From Verrucomicrobiia bacterium (GTDB taxonomy: Bacteria; Verrucomicrobiota; Verrucomicrobiia; Limisphaerales; UBA11358): a stretch of 34,196 nucleotides of DNA. Shown one piece after another: positions 9,482-17,718 of the stretch. The stretch lies in the NCBI GenBank assembly GCA_025451535.1, contig JANWKE010000163.1, positions 1 through 34,196 on the forward strand. The letters run 5' to 3'. Each line of letters starts with the position of its first letter. The first letter of the stretch is position 1. Below the pieces are notes generated by a model. It was not told the DNA's origin. It made no database searches and saw only the letters and a list, made by a program, of their open reading frames with translations. Both the position numbers and the translations under genes were made by a program.

Positions 9482-10738
9482 TCAGGCTGAAGTGAGCAGT
9501 TTTTCCCACAAATTCTCGTTGAGCAGCGCCTTCCGGAGAAAATCCGTATCGCTGGAGGAAATGGTCACCGGTTCCCCCTGGAGCGGCAGGTGGAGGGTGA
9601 AGGTCGTGCCCTGACCGGGCTTGGTCCTGGCTTCAATCTTGCCGCCGTGATGATGCACGATGAAGAAGCACGCCATGAGGTGGATGCCGTATTCGGACGG
9701 CGTCTGGTCGCGCACGACAAACGGATCAAAGACCGCCCGTAGCGCTTCCTCCGGCAGGCCCGGGCCGTTGTCGTTGATTTGCACAACGATTTCCGGCGAA
9801 GGACCATCCTGCAATTCTGCCGCCAGGGTGATCCGGCTGCCGGCGGGCAGCATCGCCAGTTCTTCCTTCAGCAACAGTTCAAACAGCCGGGTGAATTTCG
9901 GCCTGTCCACCCGCAACAGAGGCAGCGTATCCGGAATGCGGTTTTCAACCTCGATCCGCCGGGCGGCCAGCGGTTCCTTGTACAATTTCACCGCGTCGCC
10001 GACGATTTGATACAACGAAACCTGGTCGGTGAAGGGCGCCGACGGATTGGACGACGCCGTCCAAAGGTCTTTGAGCAAGGCGTTGATTTTCTCGATTTGC
10101 GACTGCACGTTTTGGTGGTAGTCCTTCCAGAAGTCGGGATTACGCAGACCCTGCAAATCCGTCTTTTCCTCGCTCATTTTCACCGGCGCGAGATCGAGAA
10201 AGGTTTTCACCGCCACCAGCGAATTGCGGATGTGATGGCTCAGTCCGGCGGCCAGCAGGCCCAGGCTGACAATGCGGTCGGCGATCAGCATGTTATGCAG
10301 GACAGACATTTTCTCGCGGAGCAACTGGTCGCGTTCGGACTGCACGATGAAAAATTCCAGCCCGCGCTTCAGGGTTTGTTCCAGTTGCGGCGGGTCCCAC
10401 GGTTTGGAAACGTACTTGTAAATCGCGCCGCTGTTGACCGCGGCGATCGCGGCGTCCATGTCGGCGTAGGCGGTGACCAGCACCCGGATGACGCGCGGAC
10501 GGAATTGCCGGGCGCGCTCCAGCAGCCACACGCCCTTTTCGCCGGGCATCCGCTGGTCGGTCATCAGCAGGCCGATTTCATCAGCGTGGTCCTCCAGCAA
10601 TTTGAGGCCTCCCTGCGCGGTCGTCGCCGTCATGGTGCGGAATTGCTCCCCGAAGGCGCGCGTGAAGTTGGTTAATGACTTCTCTTCGTCGTCCACGTAA
10701 AGAATCGCAAATTTTTTATAGTCGTACAGGTTCTCCAT
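9482..10738 (-). CDS. Receiver-histidine kinase protein, PhcQ-like
   Basis: The 418-residue protein starts at ATG 10738, overlapping the upstream gene by 23 bases, with a GGAA site about 8-10 bases before it. The longer frame to 10810 is entirely inside the upstream gene. Residues 8-125 are a receiver (YVDDE with D16/D17, TDQRMP with acceptor D61, T89, SKPW with K112). This variant is common in proteins that sense or relay cell-density and redox signals. The kinase part has an unusual H-box, GLSHHIRN (H168-H169, where the second His replaces the usual Glu), DNGPG at 323-327, and no recognisable N-box asparagine, since its place near 290 reads LLLKEEL. Domain order matches Ralstonia PhcQ (and PhcR). 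ATP use looks doubtful. It is the third gene of the Phc-like operon. Confidence 0.82.
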   Translation of the reverse strand: MENLYDYKKFAILYVDDEEKSLTNFTRAFGEQFRTMTATTAQGGLKLLEDHADEIGLLMTDQRMPGEKGVWLLERARQFRPRVIRVLVTAYADMDAAIAAVNSGAIYKYVSKPWDPPQLEQTLKRGLEFFIVQSERDQLLREKMSVLHNMLIADRIVSLGLLAAGLSHHIRNSLVAVKTFLDLAPVKMSEEKTDLQGLRNPDFWKDYHQNVQSQIEKINALLKDLWTASSNPSAPFTDQVSLYQIVGDAVKLYKEPLAARRIEVENRIPDTLPLLRVDRPKFTRLFELLLKEELAMLPAGSRITLAAELQDGPSPEIVVQINDNGPGLPEEALRAVFDPFVVRDQTPSEYGIHLMACFFIVHHHGGKIEARTKPGQGTTFTLHLPLQGEPVTISSSDTDFLRKALLNENLWEKLLTSA

Positions 10739-13403
10739 GTTCAATTTCCGGTTCGGCGGTCGGTTTGGTCTTGGCGGGGAAATCCAGGATAAATTCGCAA
10801 AAATGGCCAACCTCGGTGTTCACCAATATGCGTCCGTCAAATCCTTTCACAATGCGGTGGCAAATGCTCAGGCCCAACCCCATCCCCTCCCCCACGTCCT
10901 TGGTGGTAAAAAACGGGTCAAAAATCTTGTCCAGATGCTTGCGTTCGATGCCCGGGCCGTTGTCGCGAACGATGACGAGGCTCCGGTCGTCCTCCAGCCG
11001 GCCCTGGATCGAAATCATCGGCGTTTCGTTCTCGAATTTTTTTTGTCGCATCGCGTCGAGTGAATTCTGCAATAAATTCACCAGAACATGAATCAATTTG
11101 TTGCGGTTGGCCAGCACCGTCTGTCCCGGGACGACTTTCAGTTCGACCCGCACCTTGTCCTTCCACTCGCCGGCCAGAAATCGCAGTGACGTGTTGACGG
11201 CCTCGGTCACGTCGACCGGCTCGGACGGTCCGGACTCCGGGTGCGTGAACATGCGCAGATCCGACACGATATTGCGCACGCGTTTCATGCCTTCCTCAAT
11301 GTCGCCCAGGATCTCCTCGTATTCATGGCGGGCTTCCGGCGTGAGTTGTTTGCATTTGTTGCGCAGGGCGAAAAGGCCGGTCGTCGCGAAATTCAGCGGG
11401 TTGTTGATTTCGTGGATGATGCCCGCGCTCATGCGGCCGAGGGAAGCGAGCTTCTCGGATTGCACCAGTTGTGACTCGGTATCCTTGAGTTGCTCGATGG
11501 TATTGGACAGCGCGCGGTTTTGCGTGGAAAGATGGCGCTGGAAATCGTGGGATTCGACAAGGTTTCGGATGCGCGCGTGAAGTTCGGTGGACGAGAAGGG
11601 CTTGGCCAGAAAATCATTGGCCCCCAGTTCCAGGGCATTGAACTTGGTTTCCTCATCCGCTCGCGCCGTCAGCAAAATGATGGGAACGACTGCCGTCTCC
11701 TCATGTTTGCGCAATTCCCGGCACACCGCCAGACCATCCATCTCCGGCATCATCATGTCCAGCAAAATGATGTCCGGCAGGAATTGGTTCGCCTTTTCCA
11801 TGGCCTGGATGCCGTCCGCCGCCTCCAGCACATCGTAATCCGCGTCGAGTTGCGTTCGTAAAAAACGCCGCATATCCGGTTCGTCATCGGCCACGAGCAC
11901 CACGGGCCGCTGGCCGCGTTTGCCCAATTCCACGGGCTTGGCTGCCCCGCGCAGGGACACCATGGCCGGAAAAAGTTCCGCGCGACGGTATAGATTGGCC
12001 AGCCATTCCTCCTTGGCAACCACACCGGTTTCCGCCGGGGTGCCGGTCGGGGATTTGGCCACCGGCTCCGCCTTTTGATACGGCAGGCGCACGGTAAAGC
12101 TCGTGCCTTTCCCTTCCTGGCTTTCCACCACCACGGTGCCGTGCATCATTTCGGTCAATTCCTTGACCAGCGCCAGCCCGATGCCGACGCCTTGATACCG
12201 GCGTTGCGCCGAACTGTCCGCCTGCCAGAAACGGTCGAACACAAACGGCAGGTTTTTTTCGGCGATGCCGATGCCGGTATCGTTGACAACGAAAACGAGT
12301 TCTTCGGCCTGCTTTTCCGCGCGCAATTCCACCCGCCCGCCGGCGGGCGTAAATTTCAACGCGTTGAACAAGAGATTGAGCACGACCTTTTCGACTTTGT
12401 CCGAGTCGGCGGCCACCACGCCCAGCCGCAGGTCGGTGTAGGTTTCCAGTTTGATTTGTTTGTCCTCCGCCACCTGCCGCGCCGCGCTGGCCAGGCCTTT
12501 GATGAAATCCGCAACTTCCACGGGCTCGTTTTTGATTTCCATCCGGCCGGCTTCCAGCCGGATGAGGTCGAGCAAATCATTGATGAGTTTGAGCAGCCGC
12601 ATGCCGTTGGCATGCATCGTGAGCAGCAATTCATGGACGCCGTTATCCACCTGGCCGGCAAAGCGTTGGAGCAGTGTTTCCAGGGGCGAGAGCAACAGCG
12701 TGAGCGGGGTGCGCAGTTCATGGCTGATGTTGGCGAAGAACCGGCTCTTGAGGCGGTCGAGCTCGACGAGCTTGCGATTCGTTTCCTCGAGTTCCCGATG
12801 GCTCTTGTCCAACTCATAGCGGAGGGTGAATTCGCGAAAGCGCAGCTGATTAAAAAGCCGGTTTCCGCACACGACGATGATTCCCGTGAGGACAAGGAAA
12901 TAAAGGTTGTTGAAGACGGCCCCGAATCTTTCCTCGCCCAAACCTCTAAACACATACGCCGTCAAATACATGAAAATGACGCTGCTGACGGCGAGCAGTG
13001 TCTCCAACATGCTCCAATGTCCTACGGCGCTGACGGCGAGCAGGATCAAGTTTAATCCCGCGTAGTAGGGTGAGGCGGACCCTGTTACGTATACCATCCA
13101 GGTGATGAAAAACGCGGGGAGAATTACAATGGGCAATCCCACCAGCGGATAATGTTTGCGTGCGATGGCAGTTGAGTGGAGCGCCCAGACCACGGCAATC
13201 AACAGCGAACACACGAGTCGTAATTCCAGGAATTCAACCAAGTAATCGCGGTAGACAAAATAATCCAGGACGATGCCCAGCGGCATCAAGGCGAATACCA
13301 GGGCGCAAGCAAGCCTGCCGGTACTGATGCGAACTTCCCGTTCGTTGGCAGAAAATGCCTTCCAGAATTCAGGCCCTTTCAAACTGTGATGATTAGCCGT
13401 CAT
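10716..13403 (-). CDS. Membrane hybrid kinase TM-HK-REC-HK (PhcS-PhcR-like fusion)
   Basis: The protein has 895 residues from ATG 13403, which overlaps the methyltransferase gene by 11 bases and has GGAGG 13 bases upstream. The GTG at 13448 is less likely. Residues about 30-190 hold around six hydrophobic helices. A coiled coil (about 195-225) leads to the first kinase core (H228 in ISHELRTP, N347, DTGIG, GIGLAL). A receiver follows (paired D near 506, acceptor D549, K601), then a second kinase core (H664 in IIHEINNP, DNGPG 814-818, GMGLGL). Both kinase cores look complete. In Ralstonia, PhcS is the membrane sensor kinase and PhcR is a receiver joined to a kinase. This gene reads as those two in tandem. 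It is probably the receptor and first relay for the product of the adjacent methyltransferase. Confidence 0.85.
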   Translation of the reverse strand: MTANHHSLKGPEFWKAFSANEREVRISTGRLACALVFALMPLGIVLDYFVYRDYLVEFLELRLVCSLLIAVVWALHSTAIARKHYPLVGLPIVILPAFFITWMVYVTGSASPYYAGLNLILLAVSAVGHWSMLETLLAVSSVIFMYLTAYVFRGLGEERFGAVFNNLYFLVLTGIIVVCGNRLFNQLRFREFTLRYELDKSHRELEETNRKLVELDRLKSRFFANISHELRTPLTLLLSPLETLLQRFAGQVDNGVHELLLTMHANGMRLLKLINDLLDLIRLEAGRMEIKNEPVEVADFIKGLASAARQVAEDKQIKLETYTDLRLGVVAADSDKVEKVVLNLLFNALKFTPAGGRVELRAEKQAEELVFVVNDTGIGIAEKNLPFVFDRFWQADSSAQRRYQGVGIGLALVKELTEMMHGTVVVESQEGKGTSFTVRLPYQKAEPVAKSPTGTPAETGVVAKEEWLANLYRRAELFPAMVSLRGAAKPVELGKRGQRPVVLVADDEPDMRRFLRTQLDADYDVLEAADGIQAMEKANQFLPDIILLDMMMPEMDGLAVCRELRKHEETAVVPIILLTARADEETKFNALELGANDFLAKPFSSTELHARIRNLVESHDFQRHLSTQNRALSNTIEQLKDTESQLVQSEKLASLGRMSAGIIHEINNPLNFATTGLFALRNKCKQLTPEARHEYEEILGDIEEGMKRVRNIVSDLRMFTHPESGPSEPVDVTEAVNTSLRFLAGEWKDKVRVELKVVPGQTVLANRNKLIHVLVNLLQNSLDAMRQKKFENETPMISIQGRLEDDRSLVIVRDNGPGIERKHLDKIFDPFFTTKDVGEGMGLGLSICHRIVKGFDGRILVNTEVGHFCEFILDFPAKTKPTAEPEIEHGEPVRL

Positions 13404-14916
13404 TCGGTTTGCGTGCCTCCAGGAATATGTTGATGCCCGTTTTATCACTCCTCATCCGGATGTCTTCCCGGGCGATTATGCCTGAGCAGATTTGTTCAAA
13501 TTGCGCCACGTTGCGATAGATCAAATGCCAGTCCAGAATCAGTTCCAGGCTGCCCCGGTTGGGAGCCAGGGGTGTGACATTGGTAACCACCAACAGTCCG
13601 CCCGGCGCCAGCCAGTCGTAAAAAATTTGTACTATTTGCTTGCACGCGGAATCGGTCAAATAATCGAACAGTCCGGCGCAGTAGATGAAATCATACGCGC
13701 ATTTTTCATTGCCTTGCTTCGTGGCCTGTTTGTACCCCTCTTTGATCAATTGATGAACGTTCCTTTTTTGGAACCGGACCGGGGTTCGCCAGCCAAGCCG
13801 TTCCTTGATGCGGGCGATCGCCTTTTGAGTATGGGCCAACGTTTCATTGTCGAAATCCGCCAGCGTGAACTCAAGCTGGTCGCATAAAGGGGAATCCTCG
13901 AGGAATTGCTGCACTTCGATGGCCGGGCCACAGGCGAAATTGAAAATACGGGCGCGTCTGCCTTCACGTGCCACCCGCAGCGTTTCCAGCTCAATGCATT
14001 TGGTGAGATACGTCAGCCGGTTGCGGTGGGCGGTGGCTGAACCTTGTTCGATCAGCCAGACATTAAAAATTTTGGCGAAAAGCGAAGCCCCTTCCTGCGG
14101 GTTTCTGGCCATCATGTTGACCATCTCATAATCCCCGGGATAGCCCAGGGGTTTTTCATACGCGCGCCGGGCAAAGGGAGCGCAGAGCACAATGGGATGC
14201 AAATGCCTTTGAATGTAATGGCGATGGGCCGGGCGCCTCTCTTCCTCCAGCTTTTGGCCGATGGTTTCAAACCTTTCGAACAAGCCGTTGAGCAAGGGAA
14301 TGATCTCCGGGATTAATTTTTCGATGACCGCCTGCTCCAATTGCCTCTGCCCCCCCTCCGGCAGGGAATGAATCGCCAGCTCCACCTGTTCCAGCCAAAG
14401 CCGCAAGTCGGTAAGGAACATTTCTATATCGGTGACCGCTTCCTTGAATTCCGGGAGGACCCGGTAGAGTTTTTGCCAGTCTCCCACAAAGCGACCGAAC
14501 TCTTCGACCAGCCGATGGTCGCACGTTGCCACCAGGTCGGCGCTCACGTCCAGCCAGCGCTTTTCATCAAGCGTAACCTCAAACACCTTTTTTGACCCCG
14601 CATCGACCAGGTTGCTGACCACAGCGCGTCCGGAATAAACCGTTCGGGTTTGTAGAATGATGGCGAATTCATCGATGGCTTCGGAGAGCCGTGGAATGAA
14701 GTCGGGATGGTACAACTCAAAGGTGACATGATGGCGCGTAATTCGCACGGGCACACCACTCAACCCCAACCCGTCACGGGTTTCAAAAGTCACCCGGCTG
14801 CCTCGATCTCCGGCTGAAGGCGCGGCGGGCGCAGGTCGCGGGACCCGTCTTTTGGCCGGGGGCAACAGGCCACCGGCCCCGCTGCCATTGCCATTGCCTT
14901 CGAGAATCTTGCTCAT
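13393..14916 (-). CDS. PhcB-like SAM-dependent methyltransferase with PilZ-like N-terminus
   Basis: The protein has 507 residues from ATG 14916. The frame runs on to 15174 but that part has no family character, and an ATG at 14937 is an alternative. Residues 1-38 are a low-complexity G/P/A linker. Residues about 40-125 resemble a PilZ-like domain (RTVYSGRAVVSNL). Residues 130-245 are helical. The segment GYPGDYEMVNMM (259-269) and HRNRLTYL (297-304) lead into a Rossmann methyltransferase with motif I FNFACGP (325-331), acidic LADFD (352-356), FIYCAGLFDYL (410-420) and LAPGGLLVV (436-444). From family knowledge this is the PhcB group, whose Ralstonia member makes 3-hydroxy fatty-acid methyl ester signals. 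The overlapping sensor-kinase gene supports a signal-synthase role. The product is inferred, and cytoplasmic location is likely. Confidence 0.8.
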   Translation of the reverse strand: MSKILEGNGNGSGAGGLLPPAKRRVPRPAPAAPSAGDRGSRVTFETRDGLGLSGVPVRITRHHVTFELYHPDFIPRLSEAIDEFAIILQTRTVYSGRAVVSNLVDAGSKKVFEVTLDEKRWLDVSADLVATCDHRLVEEFGRFVGDWQKLYRVLPEFKEAVTDIEMFLTDLRLWLEQVELAIHSLPEGGQRQLEQAVIEKLIPEIIPLLNGLFERFETIGQKLEEERRPAHRHYIQRHLHPIVLCAPFARRAYEKPLGYPGDYEMVNMMARNPQEGASLFAKIFNVWLIEQGSATAHRNRLTYLTKCIELETLRVAREGRRARIFNFACGPAIEVQQFLEDSPLCDQLEFTLADFDNETLAHTQKAIARIKERLGWRTPVRFQKRNVHQLIKEGYKQATKQGNEKCAYDFIYCAGLFDYLTDSACKQIVQIFYDWLAPGGLLVVTNVTPLAPNRGSLELILDWHLIYRNVAQFEQICSGIIAREDIRMRSDKTGINIFLEARKPNDG

Positions 14917-15072
14917 TCTGTATGCAGAATGAATCATTTTTCGCGCCAAAACAATGGGATTATTGCCATCCGCCGGGCCCTGTGGACATCCGATACGGGG
15001 GAGAGAATAGTCCCAGGGTGACGAAACGGACCATCTGTTCGCCCGCCGGGAAGCGTTTCGACGAACTGGCTG

Positions 15073-15116
15073 CTGGCAGGCGGTTGCCATGGTGCGCCGG
15101 GAAGCCCCGCTGCCAG
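15073..15116. other. Imperfect inverted repeat after the porin gene
   Basis: Arms at 15073-15083 and 15107-15116 pair with one bulged base around a 23-base loop, just past the porin stop codon (minus strand). No T-run follows, so a rho-independent terminator is not well supported. The rest of 14917-15148 shows no gene. Confidence 0.3.
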
Positions 15117-15148
15117 AATTTCGGCGTCCGGAATCGGTGCCAAGGCCG

Positions 15149-16549
15149 TCAAAAACGCAGGGTGGTTTGAACAATGAAAACCCAGGCGTCGGGAATGTCG
15201 GCGCTCACGCGTCCGCCGGGATGGAACACCCGCTGCAGGCTGGGCTGAATCGTCCACCAGGCGGTCATTTGCGCCTTGTAACTCACTTCAATCACACCCT
15301 CGTAGTCGGCAAGTTTTGCAAATGGCGGCGAACCGCCAAGTCCAACGACCGTCGCATTGACGTCGCGCTGCGCCCGGCGAATGTCATCGCTTATTTGAAG
15401 ATAGGATAGCCCGAGGCCAAGGGTGTCCCAGTCACGTTTTGGGAACAGGCCTTTATAAACGAACCCGCCGTCAACCCCCAATTGCGCGAGGTTCCGGCCC
15501 GCCGGCGCCCCGGCGACCCGGAAGAATCCCGCCAGGCCCTGTTGCGCCGGATCCGCTTTGCCTTGCTCCCGGTAAAGTTGCTGTTCGGCCAACAGGTAGA
15601 GGCCGTAGTTATATTCATGCAGACCGACGGGCGACCCCGGGAAAACTGCGGCTGTCAAACCATCATACACGTCGTCAAAATCGCCCGTATGAAACCACGC
15701 GCCGAGTTTGTAGCTGCCGCCGGGGCCGGTGTCGTCTTTTTGCTGGTTTAAGCGGTAGCCGATTTCAAAATAAGAGAGCGCGCCTTCGTTCTGGCTCAGG
15801 TTGAAGCGGGTGCCCGAAGAGCTTTGGTCGGGGTCGCCACTGTAAACCGCCGCCTGTGCGTAAAATTGCGGCGCAGGGTCCCAGCGCAACACCGCACCGG
15901 GAGCGGCGTTCGGCGTGGAGGGCAAACCATGATTACGCGGTGGAAAGCCCGGAATGTCATAAACGTCAAACGCCATCGTGGGATAAAAAAACGTCTGGTT
16001 CAGAAAATTGATCGACGCGAGGGAATTATAGTATTCCGGCACGATGAAATCGTCATCCACGACCAGGTCGCCGAATTTGAATGACCAATGGTCGTCGAAA
16101 AATTTCTGTTGATACCAAAGCTCCCAGAGACGAAGGCTGTTGGGAAAATCAAGCAGGTTGACCTTGTTCAGGTCGCCGACATAGTCGTCGGAGAACGGCT
16201 TGGCGCCATTCAACCAGAGCGAGCCGACGTGGAAGGTGCCGCCGTGATAACCCACCAGCTTGTCCGAATCCAGGTCCAGCGTCATCAACAACGCGCCTTG
16301 ATACAACGAGCCGGTTTTCAGGCCCCCGTCCAGATTGTTCGGCACGGAGCCGGCATAAAAGAATTCGAAATCGATGCCGTGATTGGAGAGATTGGTGCGC
16401 ACGCCCCCCCAGTCGCCCAGGAGGTAATCCTGTTCACAAAATCGCATGAAGCTGGATTCCGGCGGTGGCGCCGGGTTGTCCGCGCGCACGGCGGATGCCA
16501 TCGCCAGCAAAATCGCTCCGCCAAGGGCCCCCAGTGTTTCCGGTTTCAT
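15149..16549 (-). CDS. OprB-family carbohydrate-selective porin
   Basis: The 466-residue protein has a signal peptide (MKPETLG, hydrophobic core, cut near AVRADN). The mature start (LLGDWGGVRTNL followed by GIDFEFFY) is the OprB hallmark. It continues with alternating aromatic strands (YSGDP, GYRLNQQ, YKLGAWFHTGDFDD) and ends in LRF, an outer-membrane C-terminal aromatic. OprB proteins let sugars or other small solutes cross the outer membrane. ATG 16549 was chosen because it overlaps the upstream stop by ATGA, the arrangement for coupled translation. The longer frame to 16606 lies in the upstream gene. It is the last gene of a three-gene overlapping operon. The substrate is unknown. Confidence 0.87.
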   Translation of the reverse strand: MKPETLGALGGAILLAMASAVRADNPAPPPESSFMRFCEQDYLLGDWGGVRTNLSNHGIDFEFFYAGSVPNNLDGGLKTGSLYQGALLMTLDLDSDKLVGYHGGTFHVGSLWLNGAKPFSDDYVGDLNKVNLLDFPNSLRLWELWYQQKFFDDHWSFKFGDLVVDDDFIVPEYYNSLASINFLNQTFFYPTMAFDVYDIPGFPPRNHGLPSTPNAAPGAVLRWDPAPQFYAQAAVYSGDPDQSSSGTRFNLSQNEGALSYFEIGYRLNQQKDDTGPGGSYKLGAWFHTGDFDDVYDGLTAAVFPGSPVGLHEYNYGLYLLAEQQLYREQGKADPAQQGLAGFFRVAGAPAGRNLAQLGVDGGFVYKGLFPKRDWDTLGLGLSYLQISDDIRRAQRDVNATVVGLGGSPPFAKLADYEGVIEVSYKAQMTAWWTIQPSLQRVFHPGGRVSADIPDAWVFIVQTTLRF

Positions 16550-17718
16550 AAGGTTGGTTTCGTGGAATGGTTTTTTCGGGTCTTCCAGAAAGTGAGCATG
16601 CCCCAAAGCAGGTGTCCCAGCGCATCGAAATAGCCCCGCGTGATGTCGGCGGACAGAAAGGCCAGATAAATGTCATTGCTGGGCCAGAAGCTTCGGGAGC
16701 CGAAGTAGAGGAATTTTTCGCTGCCGCGGTATTTGGATTTGTGAAAAGCCAGGCCGTTGAAATTGTAAAGGTTGTTGCCGTATTTGGCGGTCAGTTCAAA
16801 AAATTTTCTGGCGCCCCAGTCGTCGTTGAATTTTCCCGCGCTGACTTTATCAAAAGGCGCCAGACATAAATTCAATGTCTGCTTCCCTTCGATTTTGAAT
16901 TTTTCCATGGCCTCCATGTGGATGGCCGTAATGAGCCGGCCAAAACGCTGCTCGTCACTGCGCGCAATGTTCGCCGCGTAGCCGAAAATATTCCCGTTGC
17001 GATACATGGGGTCGTAAAAAGCAAATCCGACGGCGCGGCCGGCACGGTCGTAAGCGACAAATTTGCGGACATCCGGCTCGGCCTCGAAAACGGGCCGGCG
17101 CGCGTAAAGCCAGATTTCACGATCGTTTACTTTTTTGGTTCCGATCCATGTGTTCGAGATCGCGTCCAACTGCGCGCGGTTCACCGTCTCGATGTCTTCT
17201 TCCCGAATCTTGACGCCTTCGCGCCGGGCTTCGTTCCGGGAACGCTTGATCATGTCCAGTTCCTTCCAATTGCCGCCGGTATTGTAGGTCTGAACCGGCA
17301 ACTCCACTTCGTAGCCGAGGCAATTGACCTTGAAGTGCATCCCGTGCAACACGGCCGCGCATGTTTCGGAAACGCAGGCGAACACGGCGCGGGGATGCGT
17401 CGCCAGAAAGCGGCCGACAATTTCCGGATAATCCTCCGGCGCGCAGACCGGATCGGAAAAGGTGATTTGCCTGGGCTGGCGCGCGAATACCGGGTGCTGC
17501 GCAGTCACATAGGCGATATAACCGCGGTCATCCACGAAGTATTCCAGGCCGGCCTGGAGGGTGGGATAGGCCAGCGCCTCGCGCCCGTGCTGTCGCAAAA
17601 AAGGCGCCAGCACCTCCCATTTATCATTTTGGCCGAACGACTTGGCTTCCGCCCCTTCGATGATTCTGGGAGTTTTGGTGGACCATGGTTGTGACAATTG
17701 GCTGGAAGGAGTTAGCAT
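16546..17718 (-). CDS. DUF2156 (MprF C-terminal-like) GNAT-fold protein
   Basis: The 390-residue protein resembles the catalytic domain of phosphatidylglycerol lysyltransferase (MprF/LPG synthase C-terminus, DUF2156). It has an early FVDDRGYIAYV strand, the central MIKRSRNEARREG helix, VAYDRAGRAVGFAFYDP, and the late LNLCLAPF strand. The N-terminal membrane flippase half of MprF is absent, so a soluble or peripheral aminoacyl or acyl transferase is implied. The acceptor is unknown. The start is ATG 17718, overlapping the upstream stop by 7 bases. A TTG at 17745 is less likely. The 3' end overlaps the porin start by 4 bases. Family assignment is good; the reaction is inferred. Confidence 0.8.
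   Translation of the reverse strand: MLTPSSQLSQPWSTKTPRIIEGAEAKSFGQNDKWEVLAPFLRQHGREALAYPTLQAGLEYFVDDRGYIAYVTAQHPVFARQPRQITFSDPVCAPEDYPEIVGRFLATHPRAVFACVSETCAAVLHGMHFKVNCLGYEVELPVQTYNTGGNWKELDMIKRSRNEARREGVKIREEDIETVNRAQLDAISNTWIGTKKVNDREIWLYARRPVFEAEPDVRKFVAYDRAGRAVGFAFYDPMYRNGNIFGYAANIARSDEQRFGRLITAIHMEAMEKFKIEGKQTLNLCLAPFDKVSAGKFNDDWGARKFFELTAKYGNNLYNFNGLAFHKSKYRGSEKFLYFGSRSFWPSNDIYLAFLSADITRGYFDALGHLLWGMLTFWKTRKNHSTKPTL

Noticed and set aside
12075-13055. 326-codon plus-strand frame
   Set aside because: It is antisense to the hybrid kinase, with His/Gln-rich shadow composition.
14917-15174. N-terminal extension of the methyltransferase to 15174
   Set aside because: The added 86 residues are low quality, lie over intergenic sequence, and have no family match; ATG 14916 fits better.
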